This document shows, one piece after another, positions 38,300-45,142 of a stretch of 45,522 bases of DNA (positions within the stretch are counted from its first letter, which is position 1; each line of letters begins with the position of its first letter). Source of the DNA: a virus; IMG/VR virus record IMGVR_UViG_3300042525_000524, positions 1-45,522 of that record, one strand, 5' to 3'. The notes beneath the pieces were generated by a model that was not told the DNA's origin, did not search any database, and saw nothing but the letters and a program-made list of their open reading frames with translations. Made by a program: the position numbers and the translations under genes.

Positions 38300-38551
38300 A
38301 TGACACCACCGAACGGACCACCGCCGCCATTCCCGGACTACCCCGACGACACCCCACGACCTACGTCACCGCCACCGCCGAGACGCACAGACCGCCCGCG
38401 AATGATTTACGAACCAAAACATGCCGTGCAGGTTCACGAAGCCCTACGCAAAATCGCTCAGGCTATTCATGAACTTAAACGAGCGGGGCTGTCGGATGAT
38501 AAAATTGAGTTGGCGTTTTGGGCTGAGATGCAGGATAGTTGGGACAACTGA
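38300..38551 (+). CDS. Pro-rich small protein
   Basis: 83 residues, ATG 38300 with AGGAG at 38287-38291. A Pro/Asp/Arg-rich N-terminal 40 residues (many PPP repeats) and a helical C-terminal half (VQVHEALRKIAQAIHELKRAGLSDDKIELAFWAEMQ). It may bind a partner through the Pro-rich part. Function unknown. Confidence 0.5.
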   Translation: MTPPNGPPPPFPDYPDDTPRPTSPPPPRRTDRPRMIYEPKHAVQVHEALRKIAQAIHELKRAGLSDDKIELAFWAEMQDSWDN

Positions 38552-38593
38552 AGCAGATTCGTGACGGTTTGTAATCATTCACAGGAGACAGTT

Positions 38594-38986
38594 ATGAGCG
38601 AAAATGACAGTGATAACACAACCTTAGACACCAGCAAACCCGCGACACTCTCTGATCCACCAACAATGGCGTCGGTTGTCTTGCATGACTACAACCGGGC
38701 AATGTTTTTGGCAGAGTTGGCGATTGACATGATGGTGCGGCTCGCTCGCAATATTGACGGCCTGAAGCGGCTGAAGCCCAGTGAGACGATTGAGATGCTG
38801 GAGCAGGCGGGGTTGACACCAATGGATTGCAAATCGCTTTCCCGCCTAATGGCTGACTGTGAGCGAAAATATGACGATGACAACGCGAGCGACGCTATTA
38901 ATAAACCGTTATGTTTTGACAGAATAGCGACCGGCTGCCTGCACATTGGCAGTATGGCAAACGCACGGCGCGGATCAGCTCAGTGA
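38594..38986 (+). CDS. Helical unknown protein
   Basis: 130 residues, ATG 38594 with AGGAGA upstream. Low-complexity polar start (NDSDNTTLDTSKPATLSDPP), then three helices (NRAMFLAELAIDMMVRLARNI, SETIEMLEQAGLTP, CKSLSRLMADCERKYDDD). No motif recognised. Confidence 0.55.
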   Translation: MSENDSDNTTLDTSKPATLSDPPTMASVVLHDYNRAMFLAELAIDMMVRLARNIDGLKRLKPSETIEMLEQAGLTPMDCKSLSRLMADCERKYDDDNASDAINKPLCFDRIATGCLHIGSMANARRGSAQ

Positions 38987-39013
38987 ATTACTACAAGGCC
39001 ACAGGAGGCACTC

Positions 39014-39331
39014 ATGAATCAGAATCAACAAAACACACGCAATCGCGATGAGGCTCAGCAAATCTACCGCAAGGCATTGGTGATTGCGTTTGCCGGTCTG
39101 GCTGTGCAGGAATTGCTGTTTGCGTTCTTTCTCTGGATCATGGCGGTCGATTTTGCAACCCGCAGGCTGGAGTTGGCTCTCGCTGTGGTTTTCGCTGTAG
39201 TGATGGGAGTGTTCGTTTTTGCCTTCACCTTTGGATCGCTGGTGAGGCTGTTCACGTTTGAGACAGCAACGAAAAGGCATTTGGCGAGAAAGTACGGAGC
39301 CCCAACAACGAAGCCGCCAACCTGCGAATAG
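39014..39331 (+). CDS. Two-span membrane protein
   Basis: 105 residues, ATG 39014 with AGGAGG upstream. Charged N-terminus, helix 1 about 23-45 (VIAFAGLAVQELLFAFFLWIM), an FATRR turn, helix 2 about 55-75 (ALAVVFAVVMGVFVFAFTFGS) and a basic tail. The FxxxTRRxE turn resembles the protein at 38110, so the two may be paralogs. Holin or exclusion protein are possible roles. Confidence 0.6.
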   Translation: MNQNQQNTRNRDEAQQIYRKALVIAFAGLAVQELLFAFFLWIMAVDFATRRLELALAVVFAVVMGVFVFAFTFGSLVRLFTFETATKRHLARKYGAPTTKPPTCE

Positions 39332-39356
39332 GACTTGAAACAGGAAACACGACCCA

Positions 39357-39647
39357 ATGACCATTCTACCAATCAACCGCGTCACAATCCACGAGGGCGA
39401 CTGCCTGCCACAATTCGACGTCATGCCAGACGGCTGGAGGCTCGACAGCACTTGGGGCAGTCCGGTCCCCGGATACGTGGACAGCCAGGGACTATCCTCG
39501 CATCACTGGCATGATGAGTGCCACGCGGCAGCGGCGCGAATGAGCAAATCAGACCGCGAGGATTGCTTCGATGGGTGGGATGAAGGGGACTTTGATCGAG
39601 GCATGACACCTACTGAAACAGGCACGAAACGGAGGGCGAGCGAATGA
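39357..39647 (+). CDS. Small unknown protein
   Basis: 96 residues, ATG 39357. A possible metal-binding stretch SSHHWHDECHAAAARM in the middle and an acidic, Trp-rich segment DREDCFDGWDEGDFDRG. Overlaps the next gene by 4 bases. Function unknown. Confidence 0.5.
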   Translation: MTILPINRVTIHEGDCLPQFDVMPDGWRLDSTWGSPVPGYVDSQGLSSHHWHDECHAAAARMSKSDREDCFDGWDEGDFDRGMTPTETGTKRRASE

Positions 39648-39835
39648 CCTCAAAGCCCCCGAAAATCGGCGTGACAGTGCTGACTACCTCAGGCCTCGAC
39701 GGCTACGGTGTTTGGCGGAAACTTCGGCCCGGCAAGCGGCCTGTTGAGCGACTGCTAAGAGTCCTGCGATATGGCGTACAGCGTGGGTGTTGGCTTGACT
39801 GGCGGATTACACTTTATGATGAGGTGAGAAGATGA
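39644..39835 (+). CDS. Small basic protein
   Basis: 63 residues, ATG 39644. Basic and Trp-rich (YGVWRKLRPGKRPVERLLRVLRYGVQRGCWLDWR). Could bind nucleic acid. Four-base overlaps on both sides. Confidence 0.5.
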   Translation: MTSKPPKIGVTVLTTSGLDGYGVWRKLRPGKRPVERLLRVLRYGVQRGCWLDWRITLYDEVRR

Positions 39836-40062
39836 CCCCCGAACAAATCCAATTTACCCGCGAACTGCTCGCATCACTACCAGAGGATGAGCGACCAATC
39901 CTTGCCCGTGCAGCCGCGGAGTTTATCCGCCTGCACGATGCTTTGGAACGTCTCTACAGAATGACTCCTGCAGACGTGCATCGCGAGGCGGATTTCGTCG
40001 GTTGGCGTGCGGCGTTTCTGGCTGACACCGTGGAGCAGATCGTTCGGAGGTTTTTGGAATGA
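39832..40062 (+). CDS. Small helical protein preceding the DNA methylase
   Basis: 76 residues, ATG 39832. All-helical (PEQIQFTRELLASLPEDERPILARAAAEFIRLHDALERLYR, FLADTVEQIVRRFLE). Overlaps the methylase start by 4 bases, so co-translation with it is likely; a regulatory or partner role is only a guess. Confidence 0.55.
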   Translation: MTPEQIQFTRELLASLPEDERPILARAAAEFIRLHDALERLYRMTPADVHREADFVGWRAAFLADTVEQIVRRFLE

Positions 40063-40685
40063 CCCCATATCACGAATCCGACGGCGTTGTGTTGTATCAC
40101 GGCGACTGCCGAGAAATCCTGCCGCAACTGGGGCGGTTTGATTTGCTGCTGACTGATCCGCCGTATGGGCTGGGGGATAAATGGAACGGCGGAGGCGGCG
40201 GAGTGAAAAGCTCCTGGGCTTTCAGTGCGGCAGACGCAAAGGCCTGGGATATGAGCACAAGTGATGCGCTACCCTCTGCCGTCAGTATAGCGGATGACGC
40301 TATTGTTTGGGGTGGCAATTACTACTCACTCCCGCCAATGCGGTGTTGGCTGATTTGGGACAAAAAACAGCCGGACACATGGAGCACAGGGCAAGCTGAA
40401 ATGGCATGGACAACACTGGATAAGCCAATTCGCGTCTACAGGTTGGCTCAGTGTGAAGCGCATGCTGAAATGGAAAGCAAAATGCACCCAACACAAAAGC
40501 CATTGTCGCTAATGCGATGGTGCTTGAAGTGGACTGACGCCCAAACCATCATCGACCCATTCGCCGGATCCGGCACGACCCTGTTGGCAGCCAAACTCGA
40601 AGGCCGCAAAGCCGTCGGAATCGAGATCAGTGAGGAGTACTGTGAGATCGCGGCGAATCGACTGAGGCAGCGGCTGTTGTTCTGA
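40059..40685 (+). CDS. DNA N6-adenine or N4-cytosine methyltransferase
   Basis: 208 residues, ATG 40059. Motif IV DPPYG at 33-37, motif near HPTQKP at 143-148, motif I DPFAGSGTT at 166-174, and EISEEYCEIAANRL at the end. The order (IV before I) is that of beta-class amino-methyltransferases. It probably protects phage DNA from restriction or marks it; no partner nuclease is seen nearby, so it is a solitary methylase. It ends 7 bases before the -35 of the promoter at 40692. Confidence 0.85.
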   Translation: MTPYHESDGVVLYHGDCREILPQLGRFDLLLTDPPYGLGDKWNGGGGGVKSSWAFSAADAKAWDMSTSDALPSAVSIADDAIVWGGNYYSLPPMRCWLIWDKKQPDTWSTGQAEMAWTTLDKPIRVYRLAQCEAHAEMESKMHPTQKPLSLMRWCLKWTDAQTIIDPFAGSGTTLLAAKLEGRKAVGIEISEEYCEIAANRLRQRLLF

Positions 40686-40691
40686 TTCTTC

Positions 40692-40719
40692 TTGACACCC
40701 GAGCGGAGGCGGGTACGAT
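40692..40719 (+). promoter_or_regulatory. Strong promoter for the structured RNA
   Basis: TTGACA (40692-40697), 16-base spacer, TACGAT (40714-40719), with the upstream motif GATTCTTCTTGACA similar to the promoters at 26006 and 41311. Confidence 0.7.
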
Positions 40720-40726
40720 ACCTTCG

Positions 40727-40870
40727 CCGTCAGCGTGGAAAACTGACAGCGACCAGCAAACCAATTGAAAACAGGAGGAACCCGCCCTGCGCGGGTGCTC
40801 GCATGAATTGCGGCTTGCTGGTCGCATTTCCACGAAAACGGCCCGGCGAAAGCTGAGGCCGTTTTTGTTT
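40727..40870 (+). ncRNA. Highly structured RNA with own promoter and terminator (sRNA or attenuator)
   Basis: Stem 1: CGTGGAAA (40734-40741) with TTTCCACG (40827-40834). Stem 2: GCGACCAGCAA (40749-40759) with TTGCTGGTCGC (40815-40825), 11 perfect pairs. Stem 3: CAATT (40762-40766) with AATTG (40806-40810). Hairpin 4: ACCCGC, loop CCTGC, GCGGGT (40780-40796). Terminator: AAACGGCC (40836-40843) with GGCCGTTT (40857-40864) and a T run. An unpaired AGGAGGA (40773-40779) precedes hairpin 4. A 17-codon frame starts at ATG 40803 and ends inside the terminator, so attenuation by a leader peptide is an alternative. Confidence 0.65.
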
Positions 40871-41098
40871 GGAGGTGCCAAAAGTCGTTGGTTGTGGTCA
40901 GCGGGAAGGGTTCGCTACCCTAAGTCGATACATACTGCAGCACCGAAATCCGGGCAATGTCTCACCTGACAACCCGGCCGCTCCCGAGGTGCCGGTCACT
41001 GGAATTCGAGCCACACGCCAAAGGCGAATCCGAAACGCTCCGAAGGCAGAGGAGCGGGAAAAGGCAGCGAAGCGCGCAGGCAATTTGTGGAGGCAGAT
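40871..41098 (+). other. 228-base stretch between the structured RNA and the next gene; doubtful frame
   Basis: A frame is open from GTG 40875 to TGA 41100-41102 and would overlap the next start by ATGA, but it has no ribosome site and its first half has unconvincing composition; the last third (RRIRNAPKAEEREKAAKRAGNLWRQI-type, basic) is more gene-like. A small hairpin AGGGT/ACCCT lies near 40907-40921. I see no tRNA. Confidence 0.3.
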
Positions 41099-41314
41099 AT
41101 GACACAAAAACAAGACCTACCCGACTACGTCACGATCTACCGCACAGCACAGGAGATGTTGCAAAGCGCGAACGCGTGGCACCCCGACGCAAGGCTGATG
41201 GGCAACGCCAGAGCCGGAGACATTGCGGCGGTGTGCGCGTTTCTGATTCGGTCCATCGAGTCGTTTCATCCAATGAGCGACGCAGGCAGCGGCGGTTGTG
41301 CTGATTCCTCTTGA
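41099..41314 (+). CDS. Small helical protein ending in a promoter
   Basis: 71 residues from ATG 41099 (GGAGG at 41089-41093). Helical (YVTIYRTAQEMLQSANAW, NARAGDIAAVCAFLIRSIESF), ending GGCADSS-stop. The last codons and stop form the -35 box of the next promoter, exactly as in the gene ending at 26009. Function unknown. Confidence 0.6.
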   Translation: MTQKQDLPDYVTIYRTAQEMLQSANAWHPDARLMGNARAGDIAAVCAFLIRSIESFHPMSDAGSGGCADSS

Positions 41315-41339
41315 CATCCCGCCTCGCGCCTGCTATCAC
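41311..41339 (+). promoter_or_regulatory. Promoter for the membrane/lysis module
   Basis: TTGACA (41311-41316), 17-base spacer, TATCAC (41334-41339), preceded by GATTCCTC as in the promoter at 26006. The TGA of the preceding gene is inside the -35. Confidence 0.7.
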
Positions 41340-41359
41340 AACCCCCGGAGGTGGCGAAA

Positions 41360-41602
41360 ATGGGCGATTTACCAGCAGGCATGACGTGGGCGCAGGCAAT
41401 CGGCGGGCTGATGATTCTGCTCGGAATCGGCGGCGCCGTGATCATCTTGGCTGAGTTGCTGTGCCGTATGGTGGACCTGCCGCGACGCAAGCCGGACGCA
41501 GACGCGAGCGAATCCGAGTCAGACGCTGAGTTCCGGCGGATCTGTGAAGGAGTCGAGGCTGAAGCCCGAGAGGCAGCAAAGCGGTGCGAGGTGCGGCGAT
41601 GA
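41360..41602 (+). CDS. Membrane protein with charged tail, possible inner spanin
   Basis: 80 residues from ATG 41360 (GGAGG at 41346-41350). One N-terminal membrane helix (about 12-35, AIGGLMILLGIGGAVIILAELL) and an acidic/basic helical tail (DADASESESDAEFRRICEGVEAEAREAAKRCEVRR). This plan resembles inner spanins, and the next gene, overlapping by 4 bases, encodes a short Pro-rich membrane-anchored protein as an outer spanin would be; no lipobox is seen, so the call is weak. Confidence 0.45.
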   Translation: MGDLPAGMTWAQAIGGLMILLGIGGAVIILAELLCRMVDLPRRKPDADASESESDAEFRRICEGVEAEAREAAKRCEVRR

Positions 41603-41793
41603 CATGCCTGATCGCGCTGATTCCGGTGGTGGCAGTTCTGGTAACCGTTGGCGGTGTCGTGTACATCGCTAGCGTCACAGAGCAGCCCCCTGAGCTACCG
41701 AACAAATGGGGGCGGATGACCGGCAAGCCGTGCCAGCCACCAGATCGCACCGGACTGCCAACGTCTCCACCACCACCTCGGAGGCGACCATAG
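41599..41793 (+). CDS. Small membrane-anchored Pro-rich protein
   Basis: 64 residues, ATG 41599. N-terminal hydrophobic helix (CLIALIPVVAVLVTVGGVVYIAS) then a Pro-rich tail ending PPPPRRRP. Cys3 lies before the helix, not in a normal lipobox. It could be an outer-spanin-like partner of the preceding protein, or a simple membrane anchor. Confidence 0.45.
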   Translation: MTCLIALIPVVAVLVTVGGVVYIASVTEQPPELPNKWGRMTGKPCQPPDRTGLPTSPPPPRRRP

Positions 41794-41847
41794 AGCATTC
41801 CCGCGGCCGTGGTGGCTGCGGATTTTCATTACGTGGAGAGGGCGAAA

Positions 41848-42297
41848 ATGAACACAAAACAATACGCGCAAGCAGTCGCAAACAAATGCGGTGCACGGCT
41901 GACATCGATCAACGACAGTGGCAAGGTGGTGGCAATTGAGCCTGTGACCATCATCACGTTGATTACCACCATTCTGCCGGTAATTCTCGGGTGGGTGAAG
42001 CAGTGCCGCGAACTCCGCGGTAATCGCGACGTTCAGCCGTCAGTAGCACAGCACCACGCAAGCCCGCGGACCTCGGCGAAGCAGCACAAGGCCTTGTGTG
42101 TGCGGATCAAAAAATGCTGCCGCGACGGCATTCAGGAAGAGAAGCGGCGGGCGAAGCAGTCCGGCATTCCCGCGGACTTGGGACGTTATCAAATCGACGA
42201 TGCGTCAATCGAGCGGCTGGCTGATCACAGTATCGCGCAAATGGTCAGCCTGCCTGCAGCCGCTGCGGAGCTGTTGGTAGCCTCCGCAGGAGCCTAA
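41848..42297 (+). CDS. Unknown protein with one membrane helix
   Basis: 149 residues from ATG 41848 (GGAGAGG upstream). A short N-terminal domain, one hydrophobic helix about 31-50 (PVTIITLITTILPVILGWV), then a basic Cys-containing region (CVRIKKCCRDGIQEEKRRAKQSG) and a helical end. It lies 4 bases before the exported-protein gene. Holin-like or envelope roles are possible. Confidence 0.5.
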   Translation: MNTKQYAQAVANKCGARLTSINDSGKVVAIEPVTIITLITTILPVILGWVKQCRELRGNRDVQPSVAQHHASPRTSAKQHKALCVRIKKCCRDGIQEEKRRAKQSGIPADLGRYQIDDASIERLADHSIAQMVSLPAAAAELLVASAGA

Positions 42298-42300
42298 GCC

Positions 42301-42987
42301 GTGAAAACGCTTCTGCTGTTGCTGCTGCTGTTGCAAGATGGCCCGATCGTCTTTCCCGATCTGACGCGGCCAGTGCCACCACCACCGCCACCAGTACGGC
42401 CGGAGCGGGTGGACTCGTTCTCAGTCGAGGATATCTACCTGATCGAAAGCGACCTTCCACTGCATGTGCTCGCGTCGCCCTCAGGTGTTGTCGAGGTCGA
42501 GCAGGAGCAGCAGGGGACAGTCATCCGAGGCAAATTCGCGGGCGGCAATGGATTGCTGGAGCGGCGAAAAATCAGCCGCGCGAACGGCTACCTTGTCACC
42601 GCTGCAGCCCCCGGGCAAGTGGAACTAATCGTCCTTCCGGCAGCAGCGACCGAAACTCTTGAAGTCCGACGGGTGGCCCTGCGTGTGGTGGGGCGCTCAG
42701 ATCCATCCCCGGAGCCTGAGCGACCGCAAGACGCTGTCGCCCAGGCTTTTCGTCAATATGAAGCGGCATGGCGACAGGCCCAGGCAGACCTGGCCGACCG
42801 GCTCGATTCTGGGCTGGTCACCAGTGAAAACGCCGCGGCGGATTGGTTCGCGACCGCGAACGCGGAGGCGCGAAAACAGGCATTCACTCCGTTGCTGCTA
42901 TCCGAACAGGGAGCATTCGGCGGCATTAAATGGACCGCAGTGGGGCACGCGCAGTTCATTCGGAGGTACGCCACAAATGCCAAGTGA
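42301..42987 (+). CDS. Exported protein of unknown function
   Basis: 228 residues, GTG 42301. The first 12 residues (KTLLLLLLLLQ) are a short hydrophobic export signal, followed by a Pro-rich stretch. A beta region (YLIESDLPLHVLASPSGVVEVEQ, GQVELIVLPAAATETLEVRRVALRVVG) is followed by a long helix pair (QAFRQYEAAWRQAQADLADRLD) and an end with FTPLLLSEQGAFGGIKWTAVGHAQFIRRYA. It overlaps the protease gene by 11 bases, so it may be its chaperone, inhibitor or partner. Confidence 0.55.
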   Translation: MKTLLLLLLLLQDGPIVFPDLTRPVPPPPPPVRPERVDSFSVEDIYLIESDLPLHVLASPSGVVEVEQEQQGTVIRGKFAGGNGLLERRKISRANGYLVTAAAPGQVELIVLPAAATETLEVRRVALRVVGRSDPSPEPERPQDAVAQAFRQYEAAWRQAQADLADRLDSGLVTSENAAADWFATANAEARKQAFTPLLLSEQGAFGGIKWTAVGHAQFIRRYATNAK

Positions 42988-43825
42988 GCTGCTGACACCG
43001 ACCGCAGATGAAATAGCCTGGGCAGGGCAGAGTCAGACCGTGCGAGTCTCTGCGGGCGACTTCGAGGATTACGAGCGGATCTTAAAAGACCCGCGAAACA
43101 GTCCGCTAAGTGTAATGCAGGTTGAACGACAACAGCGGAACGACTGCCAGGGTAACGCAACTGCGAATTGCCTGGAATGTATGTCGTGGGTGGTGAGTGG
43201 CAGGCGAGTTATGCCAGTGCTCTCGGAGACCTACGCGTACAACGCGTCGGAATATCTCATGTCGCCGCAATACGTCGGGCGTGACAGTGGAACATCGATG
43301 CACAGCGGTGTTCGGCTGCTGACCGAGGGCATTCCGAGGCTTGGGGTTAAGCCTGGAGTCGCTGCAGAATCGAACTGGCCTTACGCTCAATACTATCGCA
43401 GTGCCAGCCAGTTTGAGGCGGCAGCGCGTAGAGTTGAGATCGCCCCTTCGCACGTAACCGAACATGGCCCACTACCTTCATTCGAGGGGATGTTGGCGGC
43501 TGTTGCTGCGGGTGGTACGGGACACATCGGCACATTCTGGTCAGTCCGCTGGAGCAACCTAAACGGGCGGCGACTGATGGACACGCTACCGACCGGCGGC
43601 GGTGGCCACGCCACCGAAATTATCTGGGCTGAGCAGGTTCAATCGCGTTGGTATCTCTGCGTGTGGAATTCGCACGGTGACGGGTATTACTACATGTCAC
43701 AGCGATGCTATGAGCAGCTTTTGGCCCGACGCGGTGAGCCGTTCGGTTGCTTCGTGCTGATGCCAGATCGGGCTCAAGAGCGTTACTATGATCGACAGTC
43801 ACAGGGAGGGGGTTATTTCGCATGA
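42977..43825 (+). CDS. Papain-like cysteine peptidase
   Basis: 282 residues from ATG 42977 (GGAGG at 42962-42966). A papain-type triad is visible: Cys57 in ERQQRNDCQGNATAN (with Gln52/53 as oxyanion helper), His211 in GGGGHATEIIW, and Asn231 in YLCVWNSHGDGYYYMS, which mirrors papain NSWGxxWG. Spacing suits a C1-like fold. It may cut host envelope proteins during lysis or entry; peptidoglycan hydrolysis by a related fold is an alternative. No export signal is seen on this protein, so it needs a holin or its partner to reach the envelope. Overlaps both neighbours. Confidence 0.65.
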   Translation: MPSELLTPTADEIAWAGQSQTVRVSAGDFEDYERILKDPRNSPLSVMQVERQQRNDCQGNATANCLECMSWVVSGRRVMPVLSETYAYNASEYLMSPQYVGRDSGTSMHSGVRLLTEGIPRLGVKPGVAAESNWPYAQYYRSASQFEAAARRVEIAPSHVTEHGPLPSFEGMLAAVAAGGTGHIGTFWSVRWSNLNGRRLMDTLPTGGGGHATEIIWAEQVQSRWYLCVWNSHGDGYYYMSQRCYEQLLARRGEPFGCFVLMPDRAQERYYDRQSQGGGYFA

Positions 43826-44229
43826 AATGGCACATTGGAATGGCGATGGCGGCGCTGCTGGCACTGCCGATGATCGATGAAAAACCACCTGCTGAGTCTG
43901 CAGACCTGCAGTTATTGATCAAGCGGCTGGAGTCACTCGAAGCACGAGTGGCAGCGCTGGAAGCCGCAAAGCCAGAGCCACCCAAAGAACAGGCGGCAAA
44001 GACTAAGCCCGTGCTGTACGTGCACAGTGAGACGTGGTGCGGACCATGCCAGGTCTTCAGGGCTGACGTGGCGGCAGCCGGTGAACTTCCTGTTGAGATC
44101 GTCTACCAGCGGTTTTCATCGTATGTCCCGGCTTTCAGGTGGACAGATGCAGCTGGAAAGACTATCACCCGCACAGGATACGCGAAGGGATCACTCGACA
44201 GTCTCCTAAGGGAGGTTGCTGAGAGGTAA
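43822..44229 (+). CDS. Exported thioredoxin-like protein
   Basis: 135 residues, ATG 43822. Residues 1-17 (KWHIGMAMAALLALP) are an export signal or anchor, 28-50 a short coiled coil (LQLLIKRLESLEARVAALEAA), and 62-135 a thioredoxin-like fold with the active site SETWCGPCQVFR (Cys73, Cys76), ADVAAAG, and a C-terminal GKTITRTGYAKGSLDSLLREV. A WCGPC site is reducing in thioredoxins. The place right after the protease suggests joint work on disulfide-bonded envelope proteins, or folding of the phage's Cys-rich proteins. Confidence 0.75.
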   Translation: MKWHIGMAMAALLALPMIDEKPPAESADLQLLIKRLESLEARVAALEAAKPEPPKEQAAKTKPVLYVHSETWCGPCQVFRADVAAAGELPVEIVYQRFSSYVPAFRWTDAAGKTITRTGYAKGSLDSLLREVAER

Positions 44230-44239
44230 TCTTCGCCCG

Positions 44240-44298
44240 CCTGGCTGGCGGCGAGCCTCCACCGCCACACCCTGCAGGGGCCAGCCAGGCACCTTTTT
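44240..44298 (+). terminator. Terminator after the thioredoxin-like gene
   Basis: CCTGGCTGGC (44240-44249) with GCCAGCCAGG (44280-44289), 10 perfect pairs with a 30-base loop, then CACC and T5. It would end the protease/thioredoxin transcript. Confidence 0.65.
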
Positions 44299-44323
44299 CA
44301 ATTCAGTTTGCTGACCTGCTACA

Positions 44324-44527
44324 ATGACAGACACGCCAGACAACGACAGAGATTCGGAGATCGAGGGCAACCTCGGTAACAGTCGTTTTCGCGCGTCTGG
44401 TGATGCTGTTGAGCAGCTCCTGAAATACATCGGCCCGGCCTTAGTTTGGCCGGTAATCGCTTCAGCCGCGGCGATTGTGATAATTGCGGTCGGCTTTGTT
44501 CTTTCGTGGACGGTCTTTCAGCAATGA
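44324..44527 (+). CDS. Single-span membrane protein, possible holin
   Basis: 67 residues, ATG 44324. Acidic cytoplasmic start (TDTPDNDRDSEIEGN), then one helix about 42-63 (VWPVIASAAAIVIIAVGFVLSW). The size suits a class III holin or accessory. Stop overlaps the next start by 4 bases. Confidence 0.5.
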   Translation: MTDTPDNDRDSEIEGNLGNSRFRASGDAVEQLLKYIGPALVWPVIASAAAIVIIAVGFVLSWTVFQQ

Positions 44528-45081
44528 TCAATCTACCAATCGAGACACAAGCGGCACTGGCGATTACTGTCGGCATCTGCGCGTGGCTGATCGGGGCTTT
44601 GGCCTGGGAGATGGCGCAGCAGCCTTGGCATCGGTGGGTGGGCCGTGCGGCGATTGGTGCGGGCGTGTTGCAGCTGGCGGCGTTCGCCAATTTTGCAGCG
44701 GGGCAAGTGGAGTTTCTTCAGTTTGTACAGCGAGGCGAGAGGGCGCATGACACAGGAAGCGAAGTTATCGAGTACACCACAGACGGAGGGCAGCCATTCC
44801 GTTTTGACGGCGGCAAGCATGGACGATCCGCGACCGGGATCGGATATACCTCCGCAGTGCTCGCTACAGTGGGACGCGTTGCAGGAAGCGGGACGCGGTG
44901 TGGATGCTGCAGTCGCGATTCTGGAAGAACGTGCAATTGCAATGAGGGATTGTGTGCTGAGCCTCAACAAACCAGTCCAGCCCTGGCCAGCACCAGCCCC
45001 CGGCGGCGAGTATGTCAATGTGAGCGGTGCACCTGCCAGCCCTGCCTCTGTGGTGAGTTACAAGCGGCGGCAAATCGATGA
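44524..45081 (+). CDS. Two-span membrane protein with an overlapping, Cys-rich C-terminal reading
   Basis: 185 residues from ATG 44524. Residues 1-75 have two helices (ALAITVGICAWLIGALAWEM and AIGAGVLQLAAFANFAAGQ) as in class II holins. After about residue 80 the frame is covered by the gene at 44747 in another frame for 335 bases; that part reads as a Cys-rich, low-credibility tail (RCGCC, CQCERCTCQPCLCG). Either this is a true overprinted C-terminus or the real gene ends early and a sequencing or evolutionary frameshift removed its stop. Confidence 0.45.
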   Translation: MINLPIETQAALAITVGICAWLIGALAWEMAQQPWHRWVGRAAIGAGVLQLAAFANFAAGQVEFLQFVQRGERAHDTGSEVIEYTTDGGQPFRFDGGKHGRSATGIGYTSAVLATVGRVAGSGTRCGCCSRDSGRTCNCNEGLCAEPQQTSPALASTSPRRRVCQCERCTCQPCLCGELQAAANR

Positions 45082-45142
45082 TACGATTGAATTGATTGCC
45101 GGGGCACGACGGCGGCTCAAAGACCTTCTGAGGACACCATGA
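44747..45142 (+). CDS. Unknown protein upstream of the fibre-region gene
   Basis: 131 residues from ATG 44747 (GAGAGGG upstream). A polar start, then a helical core (WDALQEAGRGVDAAVAILEERAIAMRDCVLSLNKP), a Pro-rich segment QPWPAPAPGG and a final helix (SYKRRQIDDTIELIAGARRRLKDLLRTP). It has better protein composition than the frame it overlaps, so it is likely real. Overlaps the next gene by 4 bases. Confidence 0.6.
   Translation: MTQEAKLSSTPQTEGSHSVLTAASMDDPRPGSDIPPQCSLQWDALQEAGRGVDAAVAILEERAIAMRDCVLSLNKPVQPWPAPAPGGEYVNVSGAPASPASVVSYKRRQIDDTIELIAGARRRLKDLLRTP

Noticed and set aside
40880-41000. tRNA-like stretch with GTGGTCAGCGG and TTCGAGCC
   Set aside because: No cloverleaf can be closed: acceptor and anticodon stems do not pair.
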